Source of the DNA: Dolichospermum sp. DET69
Lineage (GTDB): Bacteria > Cyanobacteriota > Cyanobacteriia > Cyanobacteriales > Nostocaceae
DNA length: 64,000 bases
Direction of reading: 5' to 3'
Assembly (NCBI GenBank): GCA_017355425.1
Contig: CP070233.1
Span: 4,869,501 to 4,933,500, forward strand
Of the stretch, positions 28,786-37,718 are shown piece after piece (the stretch's first letter is position 1; every line of letters begins with the position of its first letter). A model generated the notes under the pieces. That model had not been told where the DNA came from, searched no databases, and saw nothing but the letters and a program-made list of their open reading frames with translations. The position numbers were made by a program, and so were the translations under genes.

Positions 28786-31389
28786 ATTTGCGCTTCTTAC
28801 CAAAATTACGGTACTATCAACACCAGAGGCAATTTCTTCAGGAATGTTCCCTTGAATGGCTTGTTGTAATAATCCTTCACGGGAAGCACCTAAAACAACA
28901 ACGTCGAAACCTTCAGTTTTAACTAATTCAATTACTCCCTCTGCGACTGATTCTGCTTGTAAAGATGCCGCAACAACGTTACTGTGTAAATTACGATTAC
29001 GCATTAATTGGCGCGTAGATTCTTCTAAAACTGTCATATCTGGTGCAGTTTCCCAAGGTTTCACTACCTGAGTTAAACGAATTTCTGTATCATTTTCTAG
29101 AGTTACTAAAGCTGGTAATAACTTAATGGCTATTGGTGCATTCGGACCCCCAGCCATTGGTACTAACCACCGTTTAAATTGCTGACAGGAATGGAAATTA
29201 TTCCCTAATTTCACTAAGACAACATCACAGTTTGCTTGACGAATTACTGTATCTACAACATTACCAAAAATCCTACCGGGGGTAGATGTATTTCCCTTCC
29301 AACCCATGAAAATTAAATCTATATATCGTTCCTTGGTGGTTTCTAAAATTGCTTGGGCGATATCATGGGCAATACGAATCTGGGTATGAATAGGAATCTG
29401 CCATTTTTTGGCTAAAACTTCTGCATTCCTGAGTAACCGACGACTTTTTGCCGTATTTATCTGGGTTTCGGCAGGAGAACTATGACGAGATACAAGGATG
29501 ATTTGTAAACATTCTATTTCATAATGGCGATCGCGGGCAATTGCCGCAGCTATTTCTAATAATGCAGGGGCAGTTTCTGGGTTAGCAATGGTGACTAATA
29601 ATCTACCTCTGCCAATACTAGGAGAACGAGTTTGGTAAACTACATAAGAAGGTTCTGGTTGGGGACCTCTCACCCCATTTTCGCCATTCAAATGATCTGC
29701 TTCTGCGCGAATAATATCGGCACGGGTAATAATCCCAATTAATTTTTTTCCATCTACCACAGGTAAACGGCTAATTTTATATCTATCTAATAAATAGAGA
29801 ACATGACTTAATCTATCTGCTGGTGATACTGTCACCGGCTTGGGTGTCATAATCTCTTTTAAAAGAGTTTCATGGGGTAAAAGATGATCACGGATTTTTT
29901 GTAAATCTGTTTGGGAAACTAATCCCACTAACTTATTATTCTCGACGACAGGAAACCCGCGATGATGGGAAAGAGAAAAAGCTTTAATAACTTCATCTCC
30001 TGTCATTTCGGCTTCTAAAGTTTCCACTGTACGCTGCATGACATCCTGAGCAGTTAACTGTGTTAATATCCCCTCAGTTTTAGCATCTTTTTTCAGAATA
30101 ATGCCATTTAATTTTAAAAGTTTGTCATAGAGTGAACCAGGAACAACCTTCTCAGCTACTAGATAAGATGTCACAGATACCACCATTAAAGGTAATACTA
30201 AATTGAAATCTGTCGTCATTTCAAAAACAATCACAATCGCAGTCATGGGAACTTTGGAAACTGCGCTAAAAAATCCCCCCATTCCTACTAATGCGTAGGT
30301 AGTCGGTGAACCAATTCCAAATATTTGTAATTCACAGACACCAATAATATGTCCTAAGCAAGAACCTAAAATTAAACTGGGTGCAAATAATCCCCCAGGT
30401 GCGCCCGAACCAAAGGCAATTAAGGTTAAGATAAATTGGGCAATAAAAGCGATCGCTGCTAAAGGTATATTTGGTTCACTGGCAATCATAAACTCCCGCA
30501 AACCTGTATTATCCCGAAAGTGTTCCGGAAGCAAAGCGATAATTAAACCAGAAGCCAAACCGGCTATTGCCACCCGCAACGGTAAACTGATATGTAACCG
30601 ACTATAAGCTTGAATACTGAAAATTAATCCCTGATTAAATAAAGCTGCCAATAAACCTGTCAAAATTCCTAAAATTAATAAAATGGGAATTTCTAATAGG
30701 GAAAAACTGCTAGAGTGCTTAATTATTTCCAAGTCTAGTTGCAGACTTCCACCACCTAACCAGCGGGAAATTACGCCACCAATAAACGAAGCAATAATTG
30801 CTGTTCCTAATGTTAAGCCGGATAAATCTTGTAATAACTCTTCAATAATAAATAGTACCCCCGCTAGAGGGGCATTAAAAGCCGCTGCCAACCCTGCACC
30901 AGCCCCCGCTGCAATCATTTGACGGCGGTGATCTGGAGATGTGGGAACTAAGCGACTCATTCCCGCTGCTAACCCCGCACCTACCTGAACTGTAGGCCCT
31001 TGTCTTCCCAAGGTTAATCCTGAACCCAAGGCGATGATGGCACTAATTAGCTTGACAAAAGCAACTCGCCATGATAATTTAATTGGCACGTTTGCCAGAC
31101 AGGCTTTAACTTGGGGAATCCCACTACCAGCCGCTTCTGGTGCTAATCGCTGGACTAACCAACCGGATAAAAACCCCAGGGTCAAACCAATAAGTGGTAA
31201 AGTTATCCATGGGGGTAGTTCATGTTCTTGTAATATGTGGGTTGTATGCACTCGCCATGTTCCCAACCACCCTGAACCTTGTTTAAGTAATACCGCAGAT
31301 AAGGCGGCTACTATCCCAATTACGGAAGCTTCTGCTATGGCTAAACCCCTTCTCGGTTGCCAAAAGTTACGAAAGTGATTGGTTAGCAT
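28780..31389 (-). CDS. CLC-family chloride channel/transporter with CBS pair and two Usp domains
   Basis: 869 residues. The membrane CLC domain (about 15-440) has AAGSGIPQVK (88-95), GLTLGRQGPTVQVGAG (125-140) and GSGAPGGLFAPSLILG. The usual gating Glu of GREGP is Gln130 here. A CBS pair (about 455-575) has the typical ...GFPVVENNKLVGLVSQTDL and RLPVVDGKKLIGIITRADI. Two universal-stress-like domains follow (about 600-730 and 740-869). CLC proteins move Cl- across the membrane, some with H+ exchange. The stop codon is within the last repeat of array 2. It starts 7 bp after pmbA, so the two are probably co-transcribed. Confidence 0.92.
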   Translation of the reverse strand: MLTNHFRNFWQPRRGLAIAEASVIGIVAALSAVLLKQGSGWLGTWRVHTTHILQEHELPPWITLPLIGLTLGFLSGWLVQRLAPEAAGSGIPQVKACLANVPIKLSWRVAFVKLISAIIALGSGLTLGRQGPTVQVGAGLAAGMSRLVPTSPDHRRQMIAAGAGAGLAAAFNAPLAGVLFIIEELLQDLSGLTLGTAIIASFIGGVISRWLGGGSLQLDLEIIKHSSSFSLLEIPILLILGILTGLLAALFNQGLIFSIQAYSRLHISLPLRVAIAGLASGLIIALLPEHFRDNTGLREFMIASEPNIPLAAIAFIAQFILTLIAFGSGAPGGLFAPSLILGSCLGHIIGVCELQIFGIGSPTTYALVGMGGFFSAVSKVPMTAIVIVFEMTTDFNLVLPLMVVSVTSYLVAEKVVPGSLYDKLLKLNGIILKKDAKTEGILTQLTAQDVMQRTVETLEAEMTGDEVIKAFSLSHHRGFPVVENNKLVGLVSQTDLQKIRDHLLPHETLLKEIMTPKPVTVSPADRLSHVLYLLDRYKISRLPVVDGKKLIGIITRADIIRAEADHLNGENGVRGPQPEPSYVVYQTRSPSIGRGRLLVTIANPETAPALLEIAAAIARDRHYEIECLQIILVSRHSSPAETQINTAKSRRLLRNAEVLAKKWQIPIHTQIRIAHDIAQAILETTKERYIDLIFMGWKGNTSTPGRIFGNVVDTVIRQANCDVVLVKLGNNFHSCQQFKRWLVPMAGGPNAPIAIKLLPALVTLENDTEIRLTQVVKPWETAPDMTVLEESTRQLMRNRNLHSNVVAASLQAESVAEGVIELVKTEGFDVVVLGASREGLLQQAIQGNIPEEIASGVDSTVILVRSANF

Positions 31390-31396
31390 GGGATTT

Positions 31397-32710
31397 TTAA
31401 TTATTTTTCCCCGTTATGGATAGTCCTTCTACTATCAGTGATGGTGTATAACAAGAACCATTCCAATCTGCATCGCCACCCAATTGCACCAGTTGTTTCA
31501 GGGCTGTATAGACATTCCCTGCCACCATGGTATCCTTCACTCGGCCAATTATTTGACCATTTTTCACCCGATATCCCAAATCAACATTGATGGAAAAATC
31601 ACCAGATAGTCCGCTACAACTACCTAACATTTGATCGATAATTAAGCCATTATCCATCTTTTTAATCAAGCTTAAGAGGGACAGATCACCGGGTTGAATT
31701 AGGAAGTTAAATAGCCCAGGGGTGGGATAACTACCTAAACCGGGACGAAAACCATTACCAGTGCTACTGCTGTTTAATTGTCGTCCGGTGGTGCGATCGC
31801 TATAAAAATTCCGTAAAATCCCATTTTCGATAAATATTAATGACTGGGTAGGATGGCCTTCATCATCAAAGGGGCAACTATAGGGCCCTGCTGCTGGGTT
31901 TTGGTAAAGGGTAAGCGTCGGGGCAATTACTGGTTTACCTAACCTGTCCACCCAAGGGGAAGCTTTTTCCAAGATGTGTTTACCATTCAAAGCTGATTGC
32001 ACAGTTCCCCACAGCATATCTGCTGCTTTGGAAGTAAACAATACAGGACAACGACCACTAGGACTAGGAATGTTTTCTTTAGCCCAATTTAATCGCTGTA
32101 AAATTTGGCTGGCTACTTTCTCTGGGTTGAGTTCATAGCGTTGGGTTTGGCCATCAGCAACACTCAGAAAATCATCACCTCTGACCCATTCCGCTGACAT
32201 ATAGCAGCTAAGAGTAGTGTCGGTGTAGTGAGAATCTAAGCCTTGACTGTTGATAAGTCTGGTGTTTTCTATATCACATTCCCAGTCACTATGACAAAGA
32301 ATATCTGGATAGATATCACGAATTAGGGCGATCGCCTCCTTGCCCCATTCAATCAGCATCTCTACGGATACAGATGTGCCTAAATCGGAATAGGATGTCC
32401 CAGCATGAGTCTCTAATTCTACTGTTTCCGGTGGATTTAATTGACTCAGTGCCAAAGATTTTTCCACCATAGCTTGGGGATCGACATCGCCATAAGCTAC
32501 CGTCAAACCGGGACAACCATCCCGCCATAGCCGCAGGGCTGTACCTTCGGCTTGACTAGTTTCTAGTTGTTTAAGACGATTGGCCTCAAAAAAAACTGGT
32601 CGAGAAAGCGATCGTGATTGATACACTTCCGCAGCCTCAGCACCAGACTTGAGAGCAAGTTCTAGCAGTTGTTCCGCCAGTGTATCTTGTAACAAATTTT
32701 CAGAACCCAT
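31397..32710 (-). CDS. pmbA: TldD/PmbA-family protein (TldE-like)
   Basis: 437 residues with the PmbA/TldE pattern: SGAEAAEVYQSRSLSRPVFF, ALRLWRDGCPGLTVAYG, NSQGLDSHYTDT, FDDEGHPTQSL and LLGSCSGLSGDFSINVD region near the end. TldE is the partner that lacks the HExxxH zinc motif of TldD, and no such motif is present here. The TldD/E complex degrades or processes peptides. The downstream CLC gene is 7 bp away. No tldD gene is in the window. Confidence 0.9.
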   Translation of the reverse strand: MGSENLLQDTLAEQLLELALKSGAEAAEVYQSRSLSRPVFFEANRLKQLETSQAEGTALRLWRDGCPGLTVAYGDVDPQAMVEKSLALSQLNPPETVELETHAGTSYSDLGTSVSVEMLIEWGKEAIALIRDIYPDILCHSDWECDIENTRLINSQGLDSHYTDTTLSCYMSAEWVRGDDFLSVADGQTQRYELNPEKVASQILQRLNWAKENIPSPSGRCPVLFTSKAADMLWGTVQSALNGKHILEKASPWVDRLGKPVIAPTLTLYQNPAAGPYSCPFDDEGHPTQSLIFIENGILRNFYSDRTTGRQLNSSSTGNGFRPGLGSYPTPGLFNFLIQPGDLSLLSLIKKMDNGLIIDQMLGSCSGLSGDFSINVDLGYRVKNGQIIGRVKDTMVAGNVYTALKQLVQLGGDADWNGSCYTPSLIVEGLSITGKNN

Positions 32711-32841
32711 GTCCTTTATAAATGATGGATTTTGGATTTAAATTGCTTAATCGTCGCAGACCATTATCCCATTACCGGGTCATCAACTTACCAAATTCCA
32801 AATAATGGACAACCAACAACTGACCACTGACCACTGACAAA

Positions 32842-33699
32842 TTAGGGCAAAGTGATTTCTTGTAACAGCCAAAATCCCGCAAAATCTTGAGATTGGGCAT
32901 CGGACTGGACACCAATAAAATGCACCCCATTGGCCTGTTCCTTAGCTACTGCAAAGCCTTGTGCTTCTGCTAGAAGTTCGGGAGTGCGAATATTAGCCAC
33001 AACCCAACTTTCCGTAGCCCCAGTCTCTAAAATCAATCTGTTACCTTGCTTAGTGTCAAAGTGCAAATAAGCCATTTCTAAACCAGACATCCAACCCGCT
33101 ATGGGTAAAGCCCTGGGTGAAAAAATCAAAATCCCTGGAATCCGAGTTTCTGGGGATAACTGCGCCAACTCCAGCGGAAAAGCTTCACCAAAGCCAATGT
33201 CCCAATCTGCCATATCCGCAAAATCACTAGCTTCTAAGGTAACAAAAGTCCATTGTTTTCCTTCCAAAGCATCTGGTAACCGCTGAGGTAAAGGTCTATC
33301 TAAACGCACGGAAGGATTAGCTACTCCTTGATATCCCTGTTCTTGGGGATAGACTTCCTTCATACGCTGCTGTAGCCACTGATTGAGAACCAAAGTCCGC
33401 CGACTGGGTACAGCAGGTATACCCGCATCTTCACAAGATTTTGTAATCATGTTATTCATTTGACGACGAAAAAAGCGGATTTTGGTAGGTGCTGCACCGG
33501 CTTTTTCGATAGCTTCCTGGATTGCAGTTCGCAGCCAACCCGAATTTACCTCTGTACTAGAGCAATATTTAGCATAACGAAACAGAGAATCTGTTTGTGT
33601 ACTAATATCTCCAGGACTTTCACAAACTAACATTTCCCAAACTTTTTTCTGATTTTCGTCCAAAATCGGACGGGAGTAAAAATCAAGTTCCCAGTACAT
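32842..33699 (-). CDS. Tab2/Atab2-family RNA-binding protein
   Basis: 285 residues from the ATG at 33699 (MYWELDFYSRPILDENQKK), where homologues begin and an AGAGA lies just upstream. In-frame codons run upstream to 33804, but the first residues there (GFPSFNPTKQ) are coded by a dispersed repeat and are probably not translated. Signatures: WELLICDP-like WEMLVCESPGD, IRFFRRQMNNMITKSCEDAG, PSRRTLVLNQWLQQR and FPLELAQLSPETRIPG. Tab2 homologues aid translation of photosystem I (and II) mRNAs in chloroplasts; the bacterial role is inferred. Confidence 0.88.
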   Translation of the reverse strand: MYWELDFYSRPILDENQKKVWEMLVCESPGDISTQTDSLFRYAKYCSSTEVNSGWLRTAIQEAIEKAGAAPTKIRFFRRQMNNMITKSCEDAGIPAVPSRRTLVLNQWLQQRMKEVYPQEQGYQGVANPSVRLDRPLPQRLPDALEGKQWTFVTLEASDFADMADWDIGFGEAFPLELAQLSPETRIPGILIFSPRALPIAGWMSGLEMAYLHFDTKQGNRLILETGATESWVVANIRTPELLAEAQGFAVAKEQANGVHFIGVQSDAQSQDFAGFWLLQEITLP

Positions 33700-33778
33700 T
33701 TTTCTCTGGCTGCCCATATTTTCGCGGTAAAAATCTAATAACTTGATATTATCAATACCTTCGCCATTTTTTTGCTTT

Positions 33779-33864
33779 GTTGGGTTGAACGAAGGGAAAC
33801 CCAACGTATTTGTTGGGTTTCATGCCATTGCTCCGCAACGCTGACGCTAACAACCCAACCTACG
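33779..33864. repeat. Dispersed GTTGGGTT/AACCCAAC repeat
   Basis: GTTGGGTTGAACGAAGGGAA, a middle CCAACGTATTTGTTGGG and a closing CAACCCAACCTACG. It forms internal inverted repeats. Related short pieces occur near 24905-24935. It fills the gap between the Tab2-like gene and the glycosylase gene. Confidence 0.6.
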
Positions 33865-33912
33865 AATCTTGATATTATGTTAATTTTTAACTTTATCAAG
33901 TTATCTCTGGCT

Positions 33913-34599
33913 TCACTGTTTGTCTTGGTTCTGAAATTCGTCAAACTTAGCCCGAACAACCTGTATATCTTGCCACATTAACCATTTTGGCTTTCCTTGT
34001 TCCCGGGAAGGGTTACGTAATAAGTAGGAGGGGTGAAAAATGGGCATACATAAACGTCCTTCCCACTCTAGCCATTGACCACGAATTTTAGTAATCGGTC
34101 GTTTGTCGCCAATTACACCTTTAACGGAAGTCGCACCTGTTAATAAAATAATTTTGGGGTCAACTAGGCGAATTTGCTCGAATAAATATGGTTTACAAGC
34201 TGCTGCTTCTTCACTCGTCGGTACACGGTTTTCTGGTGGTCTACACTTACAAATATTGGCAATATATATATCAGTTTCTGTGCTTAATTTTACTGAAGCT
34301 AAGATATTTTCTAGTAGTTGTCCTGATCTACCCACAAATGGTAAACCTGTTTCGTCCTCGTTTTTTCCCGGTGCTTCCCCAATAATCATAATGTTGGCTT
34401 GGAGATTGCCACGTCCGACTACAGCATGAGTCCGGTTTTCGGCTAATGCACAACGGTGACAACTATTACAATGTTTTGCCAATACCTCTATGTTTTCATA
34501 AGTTCCGGGGACAATGGGAATTTTATGACTGGTAGGAATCAGCTCTCGTTGGTTCAAACTAGAGTTATCAAAAAGACTAAGTTGAGTTTCATGCTGCAT
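33913..34599 (-). CDS. Uracil-DNA glycosylase, family 4 (Fe-S)
   Basis: 228 residues. Family 4/5 glycosylases remove uracil from DNA. Motif GEAPGKNEDETGLPFVGRSG (about 75-95) and HPSYLLR near the end are diagnostic. Four cluster cysteines are visible in CNSCHRCAL and in NICKCRPPENR with AAACKPYL. Length and motifs indicate an intact enzyme. The N-terminal 20 residues are variable. Confidence 0.93.
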   Translation of the reverse strand: MQHETQLSLFDNSSLNQRELIPTSHKIPIVPGTYENIEVLAKHCNSCHRCALAENRTHAVVGRGNLQANIMIIGEAPGKNEDETGLPFVGRSGQLLENILASVKLSTETDIYIANICKCRPPENRVPTSEEAAACKPYLFEQIRLVDPKIILLTGATSVKGVIGDKRPITKIRGQWLEWEGRLCMPIFHPSYLLRNPSREQGKPKWLMWQDIQVVRAKFDEFQNQDKQ

Positions 34600-34714
34600 G
34601 GAATTTGAACTGGAAACTCCAGAATATTAACGCAGAGGATTACCACTTATCCTATCAAGTAACGAACCCAATCAGGTTGGTTAATTGAATTTCTTCACAG
34701 ACAGCATACTCGAA

Positions 34715-34921
34715 TCAATTAAGCTTTAAAGCATTAACTGGCACATCATCCCAGGATTTAACTATCCGTAAGTTGGCAATCCAGCCCTCTGCTTTTTGTG
34801 TTTTTGTCAGATTATTCTCAAACGACTGATGACAATCTTGAGCCTGAGATTCATCACAGCAAGCAATACAGGCGTGAATCAGCCCAGAAGGATCAATTTG
34901 TTCATTTACCCAAATATTCAT
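34715..34921 (-). CDS. Conserved-looking small cyanobacterial protein, unknown function
   Basis: 68 residues (MNIWVNEQIDPSGLIHACIA...), with three Cys in CIACCDESQAQDC and a C-terminal WDDVPVNALKLN. No known domain recognised. Codon use and composition are protein-like. I infer that it is real from its composition and clean start. The 5-prime side borders the structured stretch at 34.9-35.4 kb. Confidence 0.6.
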   Translation of the reverse strand: MNIWVNEQIDPSGLIHACIACCDESQAQDCHQSFENNLTKTQKAEGWIANLRIVKSWDDVPVNALKLN

Positions 34922-34929
34922 AAAACCTC

Positions 34930-35370
34930 GCGGTAAGTGGGAAACTCAGTGGCTTGGCTCCCTGAGAGGGAAACGACACGAGCGGTAATAAAGGCTTTGA
35001 ATCTTTTTTCATTACCGCCTTGGAGTTAAGAAATTTGGGGTACTTTTGTGATGTACTTTCAACGGGACAATTACCGATTCAAATTTCTTAACTCTGTACG
35101 CATAATGTGTTGCACGCGATGTGCCTCCCATTTCTGGGGTAATGTTAGCAACGACTGCGTTATAAGAGCTTGAAAGAAAGAGCAACACTGTTCCAGTGAC
35201 CTTAGAACTGTTTAATCACAAGCGACAGAGCAGGGAACTAGCTTCGGATTCGGTGGGTGTCGTGACTCAAATAACGGCTACCCTGAGACTATACTCAGGG
35301 TAGTCTGGTCAGTACAGCTTGTTTGATTTCTCTTGCAAGCTCAGTCCCTTTAGGGCTGGGTTACTGACAT
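34930..35370 (+). ncRNA. Structured non-coding stretch, candidate RNA of unknown class
   Basis: No credible reading frame. It contains an 8-bp stem GCGGTAAT/ATTACCGC (34982-35018), a perfect 15-bp stem GAGTTAAGAAATTTG/CAAATTTCTTAACTC (35023-35037 with 35080-35094), a 10-bp stem CTACCCTGAG/CTCAGGGTAG with a 6-base loop (35278-35303), and a multi-branched 3-prime end closed by GTCAGTA/TTACTGAC. Known rnpB, tmRNA, SRP and 6S sequences do not match what I can recall. It is higher in GC than its surroundings. Strand is uncertain because stems are symmetrical. Confidence 0.4.
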
Positions 35371-35461
35371 CTTAAAAATATAGTGTTAAGATGGCTATCT
35401 TTAATTTTATAATACTTATTAAATTTATTTATCACAATCCTAAATGATTTCTGAAAAATAG

Positions 35462-35640
35462 TAGGGTGGGTAATACCCACTACATACAGTATGGCTACGC
35501 TACGCAGGCTATCAAAAATCAACTAAGAGACTGCCAAATAAAAAAATATCTCAAATTCTCTTGTGGTGCAAGCATCTTGCTTGCTAATAATACAAGGATG
35601 GGCATCCTGCCCGTCCCACAAGATTGGATCATTTTTTTGT
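35462..35640. repeat. Dispersed repeat cluster (GGTGCAAGCATCTTGC palindrome type)
   Basis: Contains GAGACTGCCAAATAAAAAAA and CTTGTGGTGCAAGCATCTTG, which recur at 40602-40695 and in part at 41717-41785, plus GGATGGGCATCCTGCCCGTCC. Short GC-rich palindromes. It precedes cinA; no gene is visible. Confidence 0.65.
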
Positions 35641-35728
35641 GGATTTCTGTAATAGTTCTATATTTAAGCGAATATTTAATATTACTTGTTTTTCCCACAT
35701 TACTATCCCTAATTCCCTTTTAATCCCC

Positions 35729-36982
35729 ATGAGTGCAGAAATTATTTGCGTTGGTACAGAAATGCTGCTAGGAGATATCCTCAACAGCAATGCCCAATAT
35801 CTGGCACAACAGTTAGCACAGTTAGGCATTCCCCACTACTATCAAACCGTAGTCGGGGATAATCCAGCCAGACTCAAAGAAGTTATCGAAATTGCTGCTT
35901 CCAGAGTGCAAATTCTGATTTTTACAGGTGGTTTAGGCCCCACACCCGATGATCTTACCTGTGAAACTATCGCTGATTTTTTTGGTGTTCCTTTAATAGA
36001 ACGAGCCGATATTGTTGAAGATATAACAGAGAAATTTGCCCAACGGGGACGGGTAATGTCTGCTAATAACCGCAAACAAGCCTTAATTCCCCAAGGTGCG
36101 GAAATTTTACCCAACCCCACAGGAACAGCACCCGGTATTATTTGGCAACCCCGTCCGGGACTAACTATTTTTACATTTCCTGGTGTTCCCAGCGAAATGT
36201 ATCGAATGTGGAAAGAAACCGCTGTCCCTTTTCTGAAAAGTCAAGGTTGGGGACAAGAAATTATTTATAGCCGCAGTTTAAGATTTTGGGGAATTGGGGA
36301 ATCAGCTTTAGCGGAAAAAGTAGCTCCCTATTTTAACTTAACTAATCCTACAGTAGCCCCCTATGCGGGTAAGGGCGAAGTTAGACTGCGAGTTTCTGCT
36401 AAAGCTACAGACGCAGCAACAGCAGAATCTTTAATTACACCCATTGAAAAACAACTTAGAGAAATTGCTGGTTTAGATTATTACGGTGCCGATGATGACA
36501 CCCTGGCTTCTGTAGTTGGTAATTTGTTAAGGTCAGCCGGAGAAACTCTATCAGTAGCAGAATCTTGTACGGGTGGAGGACTTGGGCAGATGTTAACGGA
36601 AATTTCTGGTAGTTCTGATTACTTTTGGGGTGGGGTAATTTCCTACGACAATTCTGTGAAAGTTGGATTATTAGGGGTTAACCCAGAGGATTTGGAGAAA
36701 TTTGGCGCGGTGAGTGGGACAGTAGCCGAACAAATGGCGATTGGTGTCAAAAATCGTCTCTCAACCACTTGGGGATTAAGTATTACGGGCATTGCTGGAC
36801 CAACTGGGGGAACCCAAACCAAGCCAGTGGGTTTAGTGTATGTTGGTTTAGCAGGTCCTGACAATGAAGTCATCAGTTTTGAACATCGCTTGGGAACAAT
36901 TCGCGGACGGTCTGTAATTCGTTATGTGAGTGCAAATGCAGCTTTAGACAATCTGCGACGACGGTTGCTAAAAAGCTTTTAA
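35729..36982 (+). CDS. cinA: CinA-like protein (competence/damage-inducible; NMN deamidase type)
   Basis: 417 residues from the ATG at 35729 (MSAEIICVGTEMLLGDILNS). An open frame continues 35 codons upstream but is AT-rich and unlike the family, so I reject it. N-terminal COG1058/MoaB-like domain: LIFTGGLGPTPDDLTCETIA. C-terminal CinA amidase domain: VAESCTGGGLGQMLTEISGSS and SITGIAGPTGG. CinA proteins deamidate NMN and/or hydrolyse ADP-ribose in NAD recycling, and are linked to competence in some bacteria. Confidence 0.94.
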   Translation: MSAEIICVGTEMLLGDILNSNAQYLAQQLAQLGIPHYYQTVVGDNPARLKEVIEIAASRVQILIFTGGLGPTPDDLTCETIADFFGVPLIERADIVEDITEKFAQRGRVMSANNRKQALIPQGAEILPNPTGTAPGIIWQPRPGLTIFTFPGVPSEMYRMWKETAVPFLKSQGWGQEIIYSRSLRFWGIGESALAEKVAPYFNLTNPTVAPYAGKGEVRLRVSAKATDAATAESLITPIEKQLREIAGLDYYGADDDTLASVVGNLLRSAGETLSVAESCTGGGLGQMLTEISGSSDYFWGGVISYDNSVKVGLLGVNPEDLEKFGAVSGTVAEQMAIGVKNRLSTTWGLSITGIAGPTGGTQTKPVGLVYVGLAGPDNEVISFEHRLGTIRGRSVIRYVSANAALDNLRRRLLKSF

Positions 36983-37134
36983 TCTTGATAATTTGTGAAT
37001 CTGGGTTCTCTATTCCCTGCGGTGAGATGTAATAGTTGCATCCAAATTTTTCTAAAAATTGGCTGTTTCGCTACCTGTATTGTTGACGGAAAAAATATAA
37101 AAATTAGGCAGATACGTTTTTAAGAGTGTTTAAA

Positions 37135-37177
37135 CTATTTAATTCTTAAGTACATAGAAGTAAGCGAATTAAGTTAA
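37135..37177. repeat. 43-bp direct repeat, copy 1
   Basis: Same 43 bases as 37419-37461; contains AGTACATAGAAGTAAGCG. Copies are 284 bp apart. It could be a pair of regulator sites or simply a duplication. Confidence 0.7.
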
Positions 37178-37418
37178 ATACTTAGGGTTTGCATAAAAGA
37201 AAGCAAAAGGGTTGATAGATAAAGGTTTGCAGGGTTTTATAACCAAACAAGTGCAAGATTATTGACAATAGATGTTTAAAACCCTGGCATTTTCATCAAA
37301 AATAATCGCGTAAATTTGAGGACTAATTGTCCAACCTTCTCTTCCTTCTTCTTCCTCCTCTTTATTCCTCCTGACTCGGTGACTCCTAGCCTTCACGAGA
37401 AGACTTTTTCAGCAAACC

Positions 37419-37461
37419 CTATTTAATTCTTAAGTACATAGAAGTAAGCGAATTAAGTTAA
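37419..37461. repeat. 43-bp direct repeat, copy 2
   Basis: Second copy of the repeat at 37135-37177, located 258 bp upstream of the glycosyltransferase start. Confidence 0.7.
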
Positions 37462-37718
37462 TTACTTAAATATACTTACCTAAGGAAATCCGAAATAGTA
37501 CTTGACTAAATGTTATAAAAATTTCTATGAAAACAAATTTTTAATCCAAGTAGTAATAAATTTATTCTGGCTATGTATTTTTTCAATGGAAGCTATGTAG
37601 CTAATAAAACTAAGTGAGGTTTAGATTCTTATCCTGTCCTTAACAGTAATAGGTGTTTAACAAAAACTAAGATAGACTTAACAATTAAATAGACTTAACA
37701 ATTAATAAGTAATCTATC

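Larger units (their letters stand above)
36983..37718. other. Intergenic region with a 43-bp direct repeat
   Basis: 735 bp before the polysaccharide cluster. 37135-37177 and 37419-37461 are identical over 43 bp (CTATTTAATTCTTAAGTACA...). Between them lie a TTCTTCC-rich tract and ACTCCTGACTCGG-type heptamers. No coding frame is seen. It may hold the promoter of the following glycosyltransferase operon. Confidence 0.6.

Noticed and set aside
33700-33804. N-terminal extension of the Tab2-like protein
   Set aside because: The added residues come mostly from a dispersed GTTGGGTT repeat, and family members start at the MYWELDFY-like position.
34930-35370. tmRNA, RNase P RNA, 6S RNA or cobalamin riboswitch
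   Set aside because: I looked for the known core motifs on both strands and did not find them; only general structure is supported.
35624-35728. N-terminal extension of CinA
   Set aside because: The AT-rich upstream codons have no match to the family, which starts at MSAEIICVGTE.
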